Assembly (NCBI GenBank): GCA_051880395.1
Contig: JBJENW010000051.1
Span: 1 to 23,249, forward strand
DNA: 23,249 bases
DNA from: JBJENW01 sp051880395
Lineage (GTDB): Bacteria; Bacillota; Clostridia; Lachnospirales; Lachnospiraceae
Direction: 5' to 3'
Shown: piece by piece, positions 6,730 through 15,512 of the stretch
Position numbering within the stretch: position 1 is the stretch's first letter
Layout: each line of letters starts with the position of its first letter
Program-made: the position numbers and the translations under genes
Notes under the pieces: model-generated
Databases searched by the model: none
What the model was told of the DNA's origin: nothing
The model's input: the letters and a program-made list of their open reading frames with translations, nothing else

Positions 6730-8328
6730 CTAGATATAATCCAAAAGAGAAGTAGAATTCGCCTTGCCTGCTGCCTGTAAAGAGGCCTGATATGCGTAAT
6801 AGGCGGATGTATAATCCAACACGATATCCGAGATTTCACGATCTTCATTTTTGGATTTCAGTTCTTCAAACGTCTCCTGCTGGCTTAACATCCGGTTCTT
6901 CGTCAAGGAAAGACGATCACCTTTCGAACCGACATCTGTTCTTGCTAAGATTGCTTTCTGCTGGTGACGTTCAAAATTTCCGATGTTTTTGCTGAACAGG
7001 TTTTTCATATTGTCATCTGCGTAATCGCATTCTTTCTGCGCAGCCTCAAGCCATTGTGTCAGTTTTTCCTGTGAGGCAGAATCCGAATAGCGTTCCTCTG
7101 ACATTTTCTGTTTGATTGCATCCACCTTATCGTGTGCATTGATGGCCGCCTGCACTGCCTCCTCCAACTCCTCGATATCCCGTCCGACGTCAGCCGTGAT
7201 GACATCCTCCGGTTGCGTGTTGATCGTCAGATTCTGGTTGAAGGCGATGGTATATTCAATTTCCTGGCGCTCTTTTGTATAGGTGATGTTTTCCTTTTTG
7301 TCTGTACAGTCGAAATACATTTCCGGGCGAACATCTTCTTTTGAAAAGCCTTTTTTGTCGTATGTTACTTCAAAAGAAGATTTTCCGCTTTCCAGTGCGC
7401 TTTTCATACTATCGCTAAAAATAATCTCACCGGTATCCGGAATGTAAAGAATATCGGACTCTACGCCTGCATCGTCTTTCAGATCAAATCCGTTTTTCTG
7501 CCATTCGGCATAACTGATGGTTCCCACATGCCAGTTTACAGGTGCCGGTGTACCTTGATGATTGCTTGGATATGTATATGTTCCCTGTGTTTCTGTATAG
7601 CCCGCTTCCCCCGGTTTTTTTCCGTTTCCATCTGTGATCAGACCTGTATACTTAAATCCGGTCAACGTATTCTGCCCTTTCTCCGTCTGATCATATGCCA
7701 GCCGAACCCGATAATTTGTCGTCTCAAAAGGCATATCAGGTGTGTTTGCATCTGCCGTCGGCGGTGTCGAATTCGCAATATCCCCAGTCGGCACCTCGAT
7801 CTTATTGCCGTAATATTTTTTCTCGTTGATATCCTCAAACGTAAATTTTTCCGTGATCGAATATTCCATATCCGGCTCATCTTTGATCAATGTCACCGTC
7901 TTATTCGTCTTATACCCGCCGAACACGCTGCGTCCCGCCTCATCGGTGTTCATCTCCGCATAAATCTGACTCTTGATCCCCTTCAGATTTTTTAAGATAT
8001 CATTTCGGTTATCCTGTGTCAGAGAACCATTTGCACCATAGTTGCACTGCTTGTTGACATCACCTAAAAGAGTCACGATATTGTAAAGTGCCCCCTCTGT
8101 GACATCCAGCCATGACTCTGCATCCGGAATATTTTTTTCATAAAACTGATTGATCTCACTTAACGTGGTCCGCAATCTGAGCGAACGGATCGCAATGACC
8201 GGATCCTCCGACGGACGCGAAATTTTCTTCTGCGTCGACATCTGGGTGTTCATCCGGTCCACCGCAGTTTTATTGTTGTTGATATTGTAAATATTGTTTC
8301 GGTTTATCATTGAATTTGTAACACGCAT
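6730..8328 (-). CDS. flgL: Flagellar hook-associated protein 3 FlgL (long form)
   Basis: FlgL is the second hook-filament junction protein, joining FlgK to the flagellin filament outside the cell. The N-terminus (MRVTNSMINRNNIYNIN, then KISRPSEDPVIAIRSLRLR) and C-terminus (DIVLDYTSAYYAYQASLQAA) are the flagellin-like helical ends that build the D0/D1 core. At 532 aa it is much longer than the roughly 300 aa of Bacillus or Salmonella FlgL. The excess is a central region (about 165-385) rich in G, T, Y and D, presumably a surface-exposed domain. A good SD (AGGAGGGG) precedes the ATG, 15 nt after flgK. FlgN is expected to be its export chaperone along with FlgK. Confidence 0.93.
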   Translation of the reverse strand: MRVTNSMINRNNIYNINNNKTAVDRMNTQMSTQKKISRPSEDPVIAIRSLRLRTTLSEINQFYEKNIPDAESWLDVTEGALYNIVTLLGDVNKQCNYGANGSLTQDNRNDILKNLKGIKSQIYAEMNTDEAGRSVFGGYKTNKTVTLIKDEPDMEYSITEKFTFEDINEKKYYGNKIEVPTGDIANSTPPTADANTPDMPFETTNYRVRLAYDQTEKGQNTLTGFKYTGLITDGNGKKPGEAGYTETQGTYTYPSNHQGTPAPVNWHVGTISYAEWQKNGFDLKDDAGVESDILYIPDTGEIIFSDSMKSALESGKSSFEVTYDKKGFSKEDVRPEMYFDCTDKKENITYTKERQEIEYTIAFNQNLTINTQPEDVITADVGRDIEELEEAVQAAINAHDKVDAIKQKMSEERYSDSASQEKLTQWLEAAQKECDYADDNMKNLFSKNIGNFERHQQKAILARTDVGSKGDRLSLTKNRMLSQQETFEELKSKNEDREISDIVLDYTSAYYAYQASLQAAGKANSTSLLDYI

Positions 8329-8343
8329 GATACCCCTCCTATG

Positions 8344-10260
8344 TTATACGCCTGTCTGCAAGATCAGGCGGTCGTAAATTTCTGTCAGTGTCTGGATCAT
8401 ACGGGAGGCCAGATTGTACGCATTTTGAAATTTGATCAGATCCAACGCTTCCTCATCCTCATCGACGCCCGATACCGACATTCTCTGATTTGTGATCGTG
8501 TTTGAAATATTGTTATAATTGTTGTAAAAAATTTCTGACTCCTGCGTGGAAACCGATACATCCGAGATCATACATTTCAAAAATCCGTCCGCAGAATTTC
8601 CACGGAAAATGGTCCGGTCACTCTTTAAGGTCAAAAGCTCGTTTACCACTGTGGAATGATCTGCGACACCATTGATATATTCTTCCCGGGTTTCAGTTGC
8701 CATCAGGTTGGCATCCTTTAACAGTTCCTTTCGCACCTGCAGATTGGATGCTGTCAATTTATAATATGTATCTTTGTTTGCAAATGTAGTGTCATCCGCC
8801 GTATCTGCCAGATTATCCGTTGACTTTTTTGTATACTCCGTAAACTCATAGCTCTCCCGCAGTCCGGTCACATCCTTTGCGTCAAAGAAATTCCCTGCCT
8901 TATTTCCATAGCCGTCCACGCCATAACTGTCATCCATTATATTAATCGGATGCCCCTGCGCATCATAGGTCTGCTGCTTTTGAATATCGTTAAATTCCTT
9001 ACAATACGAACGCACAAACGAATTCATCTGTGCCATATAATACGGAATTCCCATAAAGCTGATGCCCTCTCCGAGGCTGGCATCCTTTGCGACCATCCCA
9101 CTTGCCTCCGACTGTGTGATCGGATTTTTCAGGTAAAAACGATAGGTCGAAATGTTGCCGTTTTCATCGGTTTTGACATCAAATCCATCATAGGCATACT
9201 TCGTATTATCGACCGTCAAAAGTCCCCTCTCACTCATCGTCATCTGATCAATGGTACTCTGCGACGGGTTGGAAATATCGATATAGGTACTTGTCGCTTT
9301 TGATACCACGCCACGGAAATTTTCATTATTATTTCCGTCGCGCACATCAAACAGTGCTTTTAAACTTCCGATACAGCTATTTGCTGTGACGTTAAATTTA
9401 TTTCCAGTATCCGACCAGGTAATATCATATAACCCATCCACATCCGACTGATTTACTTTTTCTTTCCGCGAAACGCACTGCAAGGTTCGATACTCAAATG
9501 TATCGACAAGCACCTGTCCGTTGATCTTCACCTGAAAATTTGTCGCGCCGGTCGGATCGTCCGGGTTCTGCGAATTGACCACCTGCGTTTCCACTGCCGT
9601 TGTCGGAACGATCGCGGAGAGCTCATCGATCAACAGTGCCCGCTGATCCCGAAGCTCATTCGCATAGCCGCCGGTCAATTCCACGACATTGATCTGCTTA
9701 TTCAAAATCGAGATCTTCTGTGCGATGGAATTTATATTTGTGACCAGGTTATCAATTTCCTGATTACAGCTGACCTGCAGATCGGTCAGTGTCTGACTCA
9801 TACTGTTAAAATAGTTGCACAGATCCTGTGACGAACTGACAACCGTCGTGCGGACATCCGTATCATCCGGTTTTCCCTGTAATGTTGTGATCGCATTAAA
9901 CGTCTTATTCAAAAGGGAAGAAAAACCGGTGATCGCATCGTCATCCTGAAACAGACTGTCGATCTGTTTTGTATAATACAGCCGCCGCTCATATAATCCC
10001 TCTTTGCAGCTGTTTTCCCAATATTTTTTATCGTAAAATTCATCCCGCAGCTGCTTGATCGCCGTCGTCTGTACACCAGCACCCATGGTACCGTATTTTG
10101 CAGTGACGCGAATTGCCTCTGCTGCCTGTGTCATTGCCTGCTGCTTGGAATAACCTTCTGTATGTACATTCGAAATGTTATTCGCTGTCGTATGCAGTGC
10201 TGCCTGTGCTGTATTTAATCCGGAGCCTGCAATGGTAAGTCCAAAAAATTGTGATGGCAT
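8344..10260 (-). CDS. flgK: Flagellar hook-associated protein 1 FlgK, downstream paralog
   Basis: FlgK forms the first ring of the hook-filament junction. The N-terminus (SGLNTAQAALHTTANNIS, then NVHTEGYSKQQ) has the rod/hook-family ANNIxN...GYS signature. The end (DEEALDLIKFQNAYNLASRM) is the conserved FlgK C-terminal helix. The 638-aa protein exceeds typical FlgK (about 510-550 aa) through a larger middle domain (about 330-530). It follows another flgK at 10272-12026 with an 11-nt gap; the two differ strongly through the middle, so they are an old duplication. Which of them is the structural junction protein cannot be told from sequence. Confidence 0.9.
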   Translation of the reverse strand: MPSQFFGLTIAGSGLNTAQAALHTTANNISNVHTEGYSKQQAMTQAAEAIRVTAKYGTMGAGVQTTAIKQLRDEFYDKKYWENSCKEGLYERRLYYTKQIDSLFQDDDAITGFSSLLNKTFNAITTLQGKPDDTDVRTTVVSSSQDLCNYFNSMSQTLTDLQVSCNQEIDNLVTNINSIAQKISILNKQINVVELTGGYANELRDQRALLIDELSAIVPTTAVETQVVNSQNPDDPTGATNFQVKINGQVLVDTFEYRTLQCVSRKEKVNQSDVDGLYDITWSDTGNKFNVTANSCIGSLKALFDVRDGNNNENFRGVVSKATSTYIDISNPSQSTIDQMTMSERGLLTVDNTKYAYDGFDVKTDENGNISTYRFYLKNPITQSEASGMVAKDASLGEGISFMGIPYYMAQMNSFVRSYCKEFNDIQKQQTYDAQGHPINIMDDSYGVDGYGNKAGNFFDAKDVTGLRESYEFTEYTKKSTDNLADTADDTTFANKDTYYKLTASNLQVRKELLKDANLMATETREEYINGVADHSTVVNELLTLKSDRTIFRGNSADGFLKCMISDVSVSTQESEIFYNNYNNISNTITNQRMSVSGVDEDEEALDLIKFQNAYNLASRMIQTLTEIYDRLILQTGV

Positions 10261-10271
10261 ATATCTCCCCC

Positions 10272-12026
10272 CTATCCTAATTTTTCAATCAGATGTTCTA
10301 ACATCTCACTTACTACATTCATATATCGGCTTGCCGCGTTAAACGCATTCTGATATTTGATCATATTTGTCAGCTCTTCATCAGACGAAACACCGATGAC
10401 ACCCTGTCTCTGGTTCGAAATCGAAGACACAGTATCCTGCAGACCACTTGCTACCGACTGATAGACACTTCCATCTGTCGCGATCGCACCGGTCATTGCA
10501 ACATAATAGCCTTTTACAGAACACGGTGTCGTGGCATTCGGACTTAAGGTCAGGTTCTCATCCGTAAATACCATCGCCAGTTTTTTTCCGAGATCATAAC
10601 CGATCTGATTTTTCATCTCATACGGGAGCAGACTGGCATTTTTAAATAATTCCTCTTTTACATGACAGTTCGCTAACGAGTACATTCCCGTTTTGTCATT
10701 CCAGTTTTCCGGATTCGGGCTTTCCTCCTGATACACATAATAGGTTTTTGTTTCACCGTTTACGGTAAGGGTCTGTTTTCGATAACGTTCCTCTCCATAA
10801 CGGGAAAATAATTCATGCGGTTCTCCGTCGGAACCCGTTGCTGCATTTTCTTCATCCCAGACCTGAAGTGTCTGACCATTATCCGTTGTGATCGTCTTAT
10901 TCGGACAAAAAACATCATTGATCGAAGTCATCACATGATGCATCAACTGATCCAGTGCCGCCTGCGCAGACATGACGCTGGACATTCCGGTTGCCACATG
11001 ATCCCAGGTCGAATTATTATACTTATCTGCGCTGACACCTTCCACGTCACGATAATCCGCCCAGCGGTCGCCGCGCGCCAATATGAGTGCTTTCAGTTCT
11101 CCTACATCCGTATTCAATTCCGTCGAAATATCAGTCGAATAATTAAAGACATACGCATAGTCTTTGCGCTGTACATTGGATAAATGTTCCCAATACGGTG
11201 TAATAAATCCCGTAATCTCATCTACCTGTTTTCCGATACTGTAAACATTGGCGTCGGTGACAAATTCCTGTCCCTCCAATTTTACCGTTACGGCTCCTTT
11301 TGCGTCTTCTTTATAGCTGATATTTGCAAGCGCACTCAACCGGTCTAATAACTGATCCCTCTCATCCCGCAGTGTCATCGCTGTCTCGATTCCGCCTGCC
11401 TCGATTGCCTGGATGCGCTGATTATACTCTTTGATCTGTCTGCCTATTTTGTTGATTTCATCAATGTCTTTGGAAATTTTGTCGTTGAGTCTCTGCTGAT
11501 ATTCCTGCAGACCAGTATAGATCGCCTTTCCACGTTCTAAGACGAGAGACGCCTTTTGAATGACCAGACTTTGTTTTACTTCACTGGATGGATCTTTTGC
11601 AAGTTCCTCGATCGCAGCCCATAAACTGCCATCCCGTCCATCCTGAAGACTGTTTCCATTTCCGATGAGAGCCTCCTGAAAAGTCTCTCCCTCTAATTCC
11701 TGAAAACAAGTTTCAATTTCACTTGTCGCCTCGGAACATGCCTGATAAAAGGCCTGTCTTCCCGATTCAGACCGATAATATTTATCCAAAAAAATATCTC
11801 TCGTGTGCACCACATCGGCAATGGTCACACCGAGTCCTACCTGCTGATTACTGATCGCTGTAGTCGTATTGATCGTTGTATAATTGCGGTCCGCAAAAAG
11901 CACCTGCTGTCTGACATACCCAGGTGTATCCACATTTGCAAGATTGTTCGCTGTGGTATTCAGTGCGTGCTGATTATTCTGCAGACCGGATGCAGCTACA
12001 TACAGGCTTCCCATTCCATTTGCCAT
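10272..12026 (-). CDS. flgK: Flagellar hook-associated protein 1 FlgK, upstream paralog
   Basis: A second FlgK of 584 aa, closer to the usual family length. It has SLYVAASGLQNNQHALNTTA, NNLANVDTPGYVRQQ at the N-terminus and SSDEELTNMIKYQNAFNAAS, RYMNVVSEMLEHLIE at the C-terminus. Residues 165-225 (EYQQRLNDKISKDIDEINKI and after) are the long coiled D1 helices. The start has GGAGGG 7 nt upstream and lies 35 nt after flgN. Tandem flgK genes mean the junction may contain two FlgK types, or one may be used under different conditions or in a partner role. Confidence 0.92.
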   Translation of the reverse strand: MANGMGSLYVAASGLQNNQHALNTTANNLANVDTPGYVRQQVLFADRNYTTINTTTAISNQQVGLGVTIADVVHTRDIFLDKYYRSESGRQAFYQACSEATSEIETCFQELEGETFQEALIGNGNSLQDGRDGSLWAAIEELAKDPSSEVKQSLVIQKASLVLERGKAIYTGLQEYQQRLNDKISKDIDEINKIGRQIKEYNQRIQAIEAGGIETAMTLRDERDQLLDRLSALANISYKEDAKGAVTVKLEGQEFVTDANVYSIGKQVDEITGFITPYWEHLSNVQRKDYAYVFNYSTDISTELNTDVGELKALILARGDRWADYRDVEGVSADKYNNSTWDHVATGMSSVMSAQAALDQLMHHVMTSINDVFCPNKTITTDNGQTLQVWDEENAATGSDGEPHELFSRYGEERYRKQTLTVNGETKTYYVYQEESPNPENWNDKTGMYSLANCHVKEELFKNASLLPYEMKNQIGYDLGKKLAMVFTDENLTLSPNATTPCSVKGYYVAMTGAIATDGSVYQSVASGLQDTVSSISNQRQGVIGVSSDEELTNMIKYQNAFNAASRYMNVVSEMLEHLIEKLG

Positions 12027-12061
12027 AGGATAACCCTCCCCTTTTTTCTATATGGTTTCCT

Positions 12062-12574
12062 TTACTGTCGCGCATCAAAGCCACTATTGGCTAACAGCTC
12101 GCCTGTATTATATGCCTTCTTGTCGTAATTTGCTGTCTCTGGCGCCTGCCGGATACTGCGAAATAAAGTAAGATCAAACTCGATCATTTCTAGTGCCTGA
12201 TTGATCAGGGATTGATTTTGCGCATTGATGTCGTTCATTTCCTGCAACGTGGTTTTTAATCGAACACGCAGGTCGTTGAGCCGTTTCTGTTCTACTGGCT
12301 GCTTATGTAAAATGCGGACCATCTCATCGATCGTCAGTTCCTCTGGTTTTCGATTTAACACGACTGCCATATCTTTGATGACCTGCGTAAATTTCCCTTC
12401 CAGATTCACGATTCTGTTCGCGATCTCCTCCTCCTGAGCGGTAATCTCCTGCAGTTCTTTGATATCCGCATCTATGATCACTTGTTTTTTCTTTTTAGAC
12501 AGGGAAACGAGCCCTTCATACTCGGTATTTTCCCTGTCCAACACGTCTAATAATTCATCCATTAAACTAGCCAC
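12062..12574 (-). CDS. flgN: Flagellar export chaperone FlgN
   Basis: FlgN-type cytoplasmic chaperones bind the C-terminal helices of FlgK and FlgL and hand them to the export gate. The protein (170 aa) is almost all helix: MDELLDVLDRENTEYEGLVS, a heptad-rich middle with EEEIANRIVNLE, then the late QSLINQALEMIEFDLTLFR typical of the family. The frame is open to a TTG at 12580, but that codon touches the GAGGGG ribosome site; the GTG at 12574-12572 has a 6-nt spacer and is the more likely start. The ATG four codons later is too far from the SD. It follows flgM by 15 nt. Confidence 0.87.
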   Translation of the reverse strand: MASLMDELLDVLDRENTEYEGLVSLSKKKKQVIIDADIKELQEITAQEEEIANRIVNLEGKFTQVIKDMAVVLNRKPEELTIDEMVRILHKQPVEQKRLNDLRVRLKTTLQEMNDINAQNQSLINQALEMIEFDLTLFRSIRQAPETANYDKKAYNTGELLANSGFDARQ

Positions 12575-12589
12575 GGCCAACCCCTCACT

Positions 12590-12865
12590 TTACTGTAATG
12601 AATTGTACTTCTCTAAAAGCTTACCTGCAAAATCCCCGGCATCTACGTGATATTCTCCTGACTCAATCTGAGACTTCAATTTCGCAACTTTATCCTTGCG
12701 GATTTCCGGTGCGTCTGCCAGTGCCTGTTTTGCGATCTGGTAATCCCGGCCTGTCTGTGACATAACAAACTCATCCTTCTTTGCGACTGCAGAAACGCTC
12801 TTTGTCGCACTTACCTGTTTTGTTTTATAAATCTGAGCGATCTGGTTATAAGCCTCTACACGCAT
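12590..12865 (-). CDS. flgM: Anti-sigma-28 factor FlgM
   Basis: FlgM binds sigma-28 (SigD) until the hook is finished, then leaves through the flagellar export channel so that late genes are expressed. The 91-aa protein has a short, disordered N-terminus (MRVEAYNQIAQIYKTKQ) and the C-terminal sigma-binding helices, including DEFVMSQTGRDYQIAKQAL, PEIRKDKVAKLKSQIESGEY and VDAGDFAGKLLE. This is the canonical FlgM pattern. It is first in the late flagellar operon, with a sigma-D type promoter 65 nt upstream and a strong SD (AAAGGAG). Control by its own target sigma gives a feedback loop. Confidence 0.95.
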   Translation of the reverse strand: MRVEAYNQIAQIYKTKQVSATKSVSAVAKKDEFVMSQTGRDYQIAKQALADAPEIRKDKVAKLKSQIESGEYHVDAGDFAGKLLEKYNSLQ

Positions 12866-12929
12866 AACGGCATCTCCTTTCTAAAATTGAATTCCCTTAT
12901 TTTTTAATCATTTATCTGCCTTACTCTAT

Positions 12930-12956
12930 TTATCGGATGATGCAAAAAGAAAATTA
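12930..12956 (-). promoter_or_regulatory. Sigma-D (sigma-28) promoter of the flgM operon
   Basis: On the minus strand TAAT (12956-12953), 15 nt, then TCCGATAA (12937-12930). This differs by one base in each element from the Firmicute flagellar consensus TAAA-N15-GCCGATAA. Start near 12922 gives a 5' UTR of about 57 nt. Being just before flgM, it makes the assignment strong. Confidence 0.85.
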
Positions 12957-12958
12957 GC

Positions 12959-12996
12959 CGAAAAACGGGAGTTTTTTTAACTTTGTGCGTTTTCCG
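12959..12996 (-). other. Weak hairpin between the DUF1858-type gene and flgM
   Basis: CGGAAAACG (minus, 12996-12988) can pair with CGTTTTTCG (12967-12959) over 9 bp with one G-U and a 20-nt loop, followed by a T-rich stretch. It may be the terminator of the 16556-13114 operon; a second short hairpin with four G-C pairs lies just upstream at about 13002-13019. Neither is strong. Confidence 0.25.
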
Positions 12997-13113
12997 TTTT
13001 TTCTCCCCTTTTTTGGGGAACTTAATTGGTAAAACACAACAAAATTACAGTTTTTTGGCTAGTCCTTTCATCCCAGGTTTCCATAAAATTCCTGTATTTT
13101 TTTCTTCTCTGGC

Positions 13114-13311
13114 CTATCCGTTTATCTGTTTATCTAATTTTTCGATCAGAACATCCACATCAATTCCATGCGTCATACATGCCTGTTCTAATGTTTCTCT
13201 CGGAGAAAGATGACAGCCGACACAGTGCATCCCCATTTCCTCTAAACACTGTTTCGTTTCCGGATGATATTGTAAAAGTGCTCCGATCAAAGAATATTTT
13301 GTAACTACCAT
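13114..13311 (-). CDS. Small redox-disulfide protein, DUF1858 / hybrid-cluster-protein-associated domain
   Basis: A 65-aa protein with MHCVGCHLSPRETLEQACMT, the signature of the DUF1858-type (prismane-associated redox disulfide) domain. C30 and C33 form a CxxC that can cycle between thiol and disulfide. Such proteins occur alone or fused to Fe-S and redox enzymes in anaerobes; partners and function are not known. The start has AAGGAAG 7-8 nt upstream. It follows the pyruvate-kinase-like gene by 19 nt and is last in the operon, so the two may act together. No hybrid cluster protein gene lies in the window. Confidence 0.85.
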   Translation of the reverse strand: MVVTKYSLIGALLQYHPETKQCLEEMGMHCVGCHLSPRETLEQACMTHGIDVDVLIEKLDKQING

Positions 13312-13330
13312 TTTTTCTTCCTTTCTTTTC

Positions 13331-13888
13331 CTATTCTAACACTGGTTTTGCGATATACTTGTCGATTTTAGTATCAAAGATATGACTGGTTCCGGATGCG
13401 CGAAGGACTGCCGCTGTATCCGAACCGTGGGAACTTCCACCAAGTACGACGACCGGCTCCTGCTCCGGTAAGCATCCGGCATCGACTGCCATCGCCGCGA
13501 TCTCCACGATCACTTTCGTTCCCTGTCCGAGCATACGAAGCGTATTTGCCATAATTTCTGCCGGATACATTCCGCCTTTTGCTCCTGAGATTGCGCGCTC
13601 CACACCGCTCAATGCATGTGTCGCAGACAGTATTGTAAACCCTTTTTCCTGTAACGTCTTTCTTGTCGATTCGTCCATCTGATTTTTCCCCGGCTCTTTT
13701 GTGCCATATGCAGTGGTCACTAATACAATATGAAACTTCTCAATCTCTTCCTTTGAAAAATAGTCTGCTGTTTTTCCCGTCGTCGTCGCTACTGCAATAT
13801 ACTTGATTCCTTGTTTTTCTGCTTCCTCTACTGCTGCACGAATGACAGCTTCTGTGTTTTGTACGCCTGGTTTTTCTAATACTAACAT
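13331..13888 (-). CDS. Pyruvate kinase alpha/beta (C-terminal) domain-like protein
   Basis: A stand-alone 185-aa protein resembling the C-terminal alpha/beta domain of pyruvate kinase, the domain that binds allosteric effectors (COG1751-type). It opens with NTEAVIRAAVEEAEKQGIK and has YIAVATTTGKTADYF (about 30-44) and VTTAYGTKEPG (57-67), a pattern of strand plus small-residue loop that suits phosphate or nucleotide binding. There is no catalytic pyruvate kinase barrel. The role is unknown. It lies 18 nt after the AAA-ATPase gene and 19 nt before the CxxC protein, with an AAGGAAG ribosome site. I call the fold from recollected family pattern, not a search. Confidence 0.75.
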   Translation of the reverse strand: MLVLEKPGVQNTEAVIRAAVEEAEKQGIKYIAVATTTGKTADYFSKEEIEKFHIVLVTTAYGTKEPGKNQMDESTRKTLQEKGFTILSATHALSGVERAISGAKGGMYPAEIMANTLRMLGQGTKVIVEIAAMAVDAGCLPEQEPVVVLGGSSHGSDTAAVLRASGTSHIFDTKIDKYIAKPVLE

Positions 13889-13906
13889 ATTGTAACTTCC
13901 TTTCTT

Positions 13907-15481
13907 CTATTTTCTATACGTTTCAATTTTACAAGTATGTTTCTTACTTTTAGAATCATAATTAATTCCCACTAAAAGCATTTCTCCTCCATACCCTCTC
14001 ATTCCCTGTGGATAATCCTGATTTTTAATCTGATGAATCGCACCATCCTCCGTCTTGTTCCATTTTAACTCAATCAGTAAAAGCGGAAGTGTAGACGCTT
14101 TTTTCGGGAAAAATACCACATCCGCGTAACCATGTCCGGACGGCAGTTCCTCGATTCGTAAAAAGTCATCGACACAACTGATATATGCCATTCGGATCAC
14201 ACTGCGTAATGCCTGCTCATTATTATAAAAAGTCGGTGCTGCCCCCGCTTTATGTGCTTCTTCGATTGCATCTGCAACTGCCTCTTCATCCATGTTTAAC
14301 GTTGCTTCCAATAATTCTTCAGACCCTCGGATCAATTTTGCAAGCTCCGTATGTTTCCCGTTTGAAACGGCACGAATAAATTCTTCCTGCACCTCTTCAT
14401 TTGGAATCCGAACCGATTTTTCTTTTGCATCATACGAAAGATACCCTAAATGTACCAGCAGCGTCAATACATCATCCTTACTTTTTATCGTTGTCATATC
14501 ATTCTGAAACGTACCGGAATCAATTTTTACAGATGCTCCTCCTAACATCTGAAGAATCGCCTGCTTTAATCCATCCTCATCTAAATCAATATAAAACTGC
14601 AATGACTGATAGGTTTCTGTCTGTGTCCAATAGCTTGCAAATTCTTCACTTTTCACCGCTTCCATGACGGAATTCGGATTATACACCGAAGAAACACGAC
14701 GAAACGAATATCCATTATACCACTTTTTCATTTCCTCAAAGTCCATATTTGCCTGCTCACACAATGTTTTTACTTCTGTTTCCGTAAAACCAACATATTC
14801 CGCCAACTGTTTCGGTGCGAGCATCGTATACTCCCGAAAATCCGTCATTGCAGACTGCGTTCCATATTTTTTGATTGGAAGAATTCCGGTCATGTATGCG
14901 CCTTCTATGATCTTATCTGTCAACGCACTGTTTTTAAATAATCCACGCAGAAAAAGAATATAGGCATCCTGCAACTCTTTCTCCTCTTTCGCCTCCCGAA
15001 ACAATGCATCCCACTCATCAATAATGATGATAAACGTATTCCCTGTCTTCTCATGAATCGCAGCCAGCGTTTCTGACAATGTCTGTTCTTTTTTTACATC
15101 CGGATACGCTTCTTGCAGTTCCATGATCACTTTCTCCTGCATCCGATCCACTATCTGCTTTTTCTCCTCTGCATTAGACAAAAACCATGTCAGATCAAGA
15201 TAGATCACATCATATTTATTTAAATGTGCTTCAAAAGAAGGATCCTTTGAAATCTCTAATCCTTCAAAAAGATTCTTCGAATCGCAGCTTTTATCATAAT
15301 ACGCACATAACATTTTTGCCGCAAAAGATTTTCCAAACCGCCGCGGTCTGCTCACACAGGTAAGCTTATCCGTGGTCCCCAAGGTTCGATTGATAAAAGC
15401 GATCATTCCTGTCTTATCCACATACATGCCTTTTCGCATCGTAGCAAATCCCGCATTTCCAATGTTTAGATAATTTCCCAT
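13907..15481 (-). CDS. AAA-ATPase-like protein with C-terminal PD-(D/E)XK nuclease-like domain
   Basis: A full-length 524-aa member of the PF09820/PF08011 family. YVDKTG (20-25) is followed by the P-loop variant SRPRRFGKS (44-52) and Walker B IIIIDEWD (151-158). GAYMTGILPIKK (194-205) is another family block. The C-terminal domain has GYADVVF (451-457, D454) and LIELKW (469-474, E471, K473), which fit the PD-(D/E)XK fold, so nuclease residues look intact. Family members are abundant, often multi-copy, in gut Firmicutes and Bacteroidetes; their role is unproven. A related gene starts at 272. It lies 31 nt after the LD-carboxypeptidase gene, with AAGGGGG 7-8 nt before the ATG. Confidence 0.9.
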   Translation of the reverse strand: MGNYLNIGNAGFATMRKGMYVDKTGMIAFINRTLGTTDKLTCVSRPRRFGKSFAAKMLCAYYDKSCDSKNLFEGLEISKDPSFEAHLNKYDVIYLDLTWFLSNAEEKKQIVDRMQEKVIMELQEAYPDVKKEQTLSETLAAIHEKTGNTFIIIIDEWDALFREAKEEKELQDAYILFLRGLFKNSALTDKIIEGAYMTGILPIKKYGTQSAMTDFREYTMLAPKQLAEYVGFTETEVKTLCEQANMDFEEMKKWYNGYSFRRVSSVYNPNSVMEAVKSEEFASYWTQTETYQSLQFYIDLDEDGLKQAILQMLGGASVKIDSGTFQNDMTTIKSKDDVLTLLVHLGYLSYDAKEKSVRIPNEEVQEEFIRAVSNGKHTELAKLIRGSEELLEATLNMDEEAVADAIEEAHKAGAAPTFYNNEQALRSVIRMAYISCVDDFLRIEELPSGHGYADVVFFPKKASTLPLLLIELKWNKTEDGAIHQIKNQDYPQGMRGYGGEMLLVGINYDSKSKKHTCKIETYRK

Positions 15482-15512
15482 ACAAAAACACCCCCTTCCC
15501 GTTTTTTCTTAT

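Noticed and set aside
12575..12580. TTG start for flgN at 12580
   Set aside because: The codon abuts the GAGGGG ribosome site; the GTG at 12574 has a 6-nt spacer.
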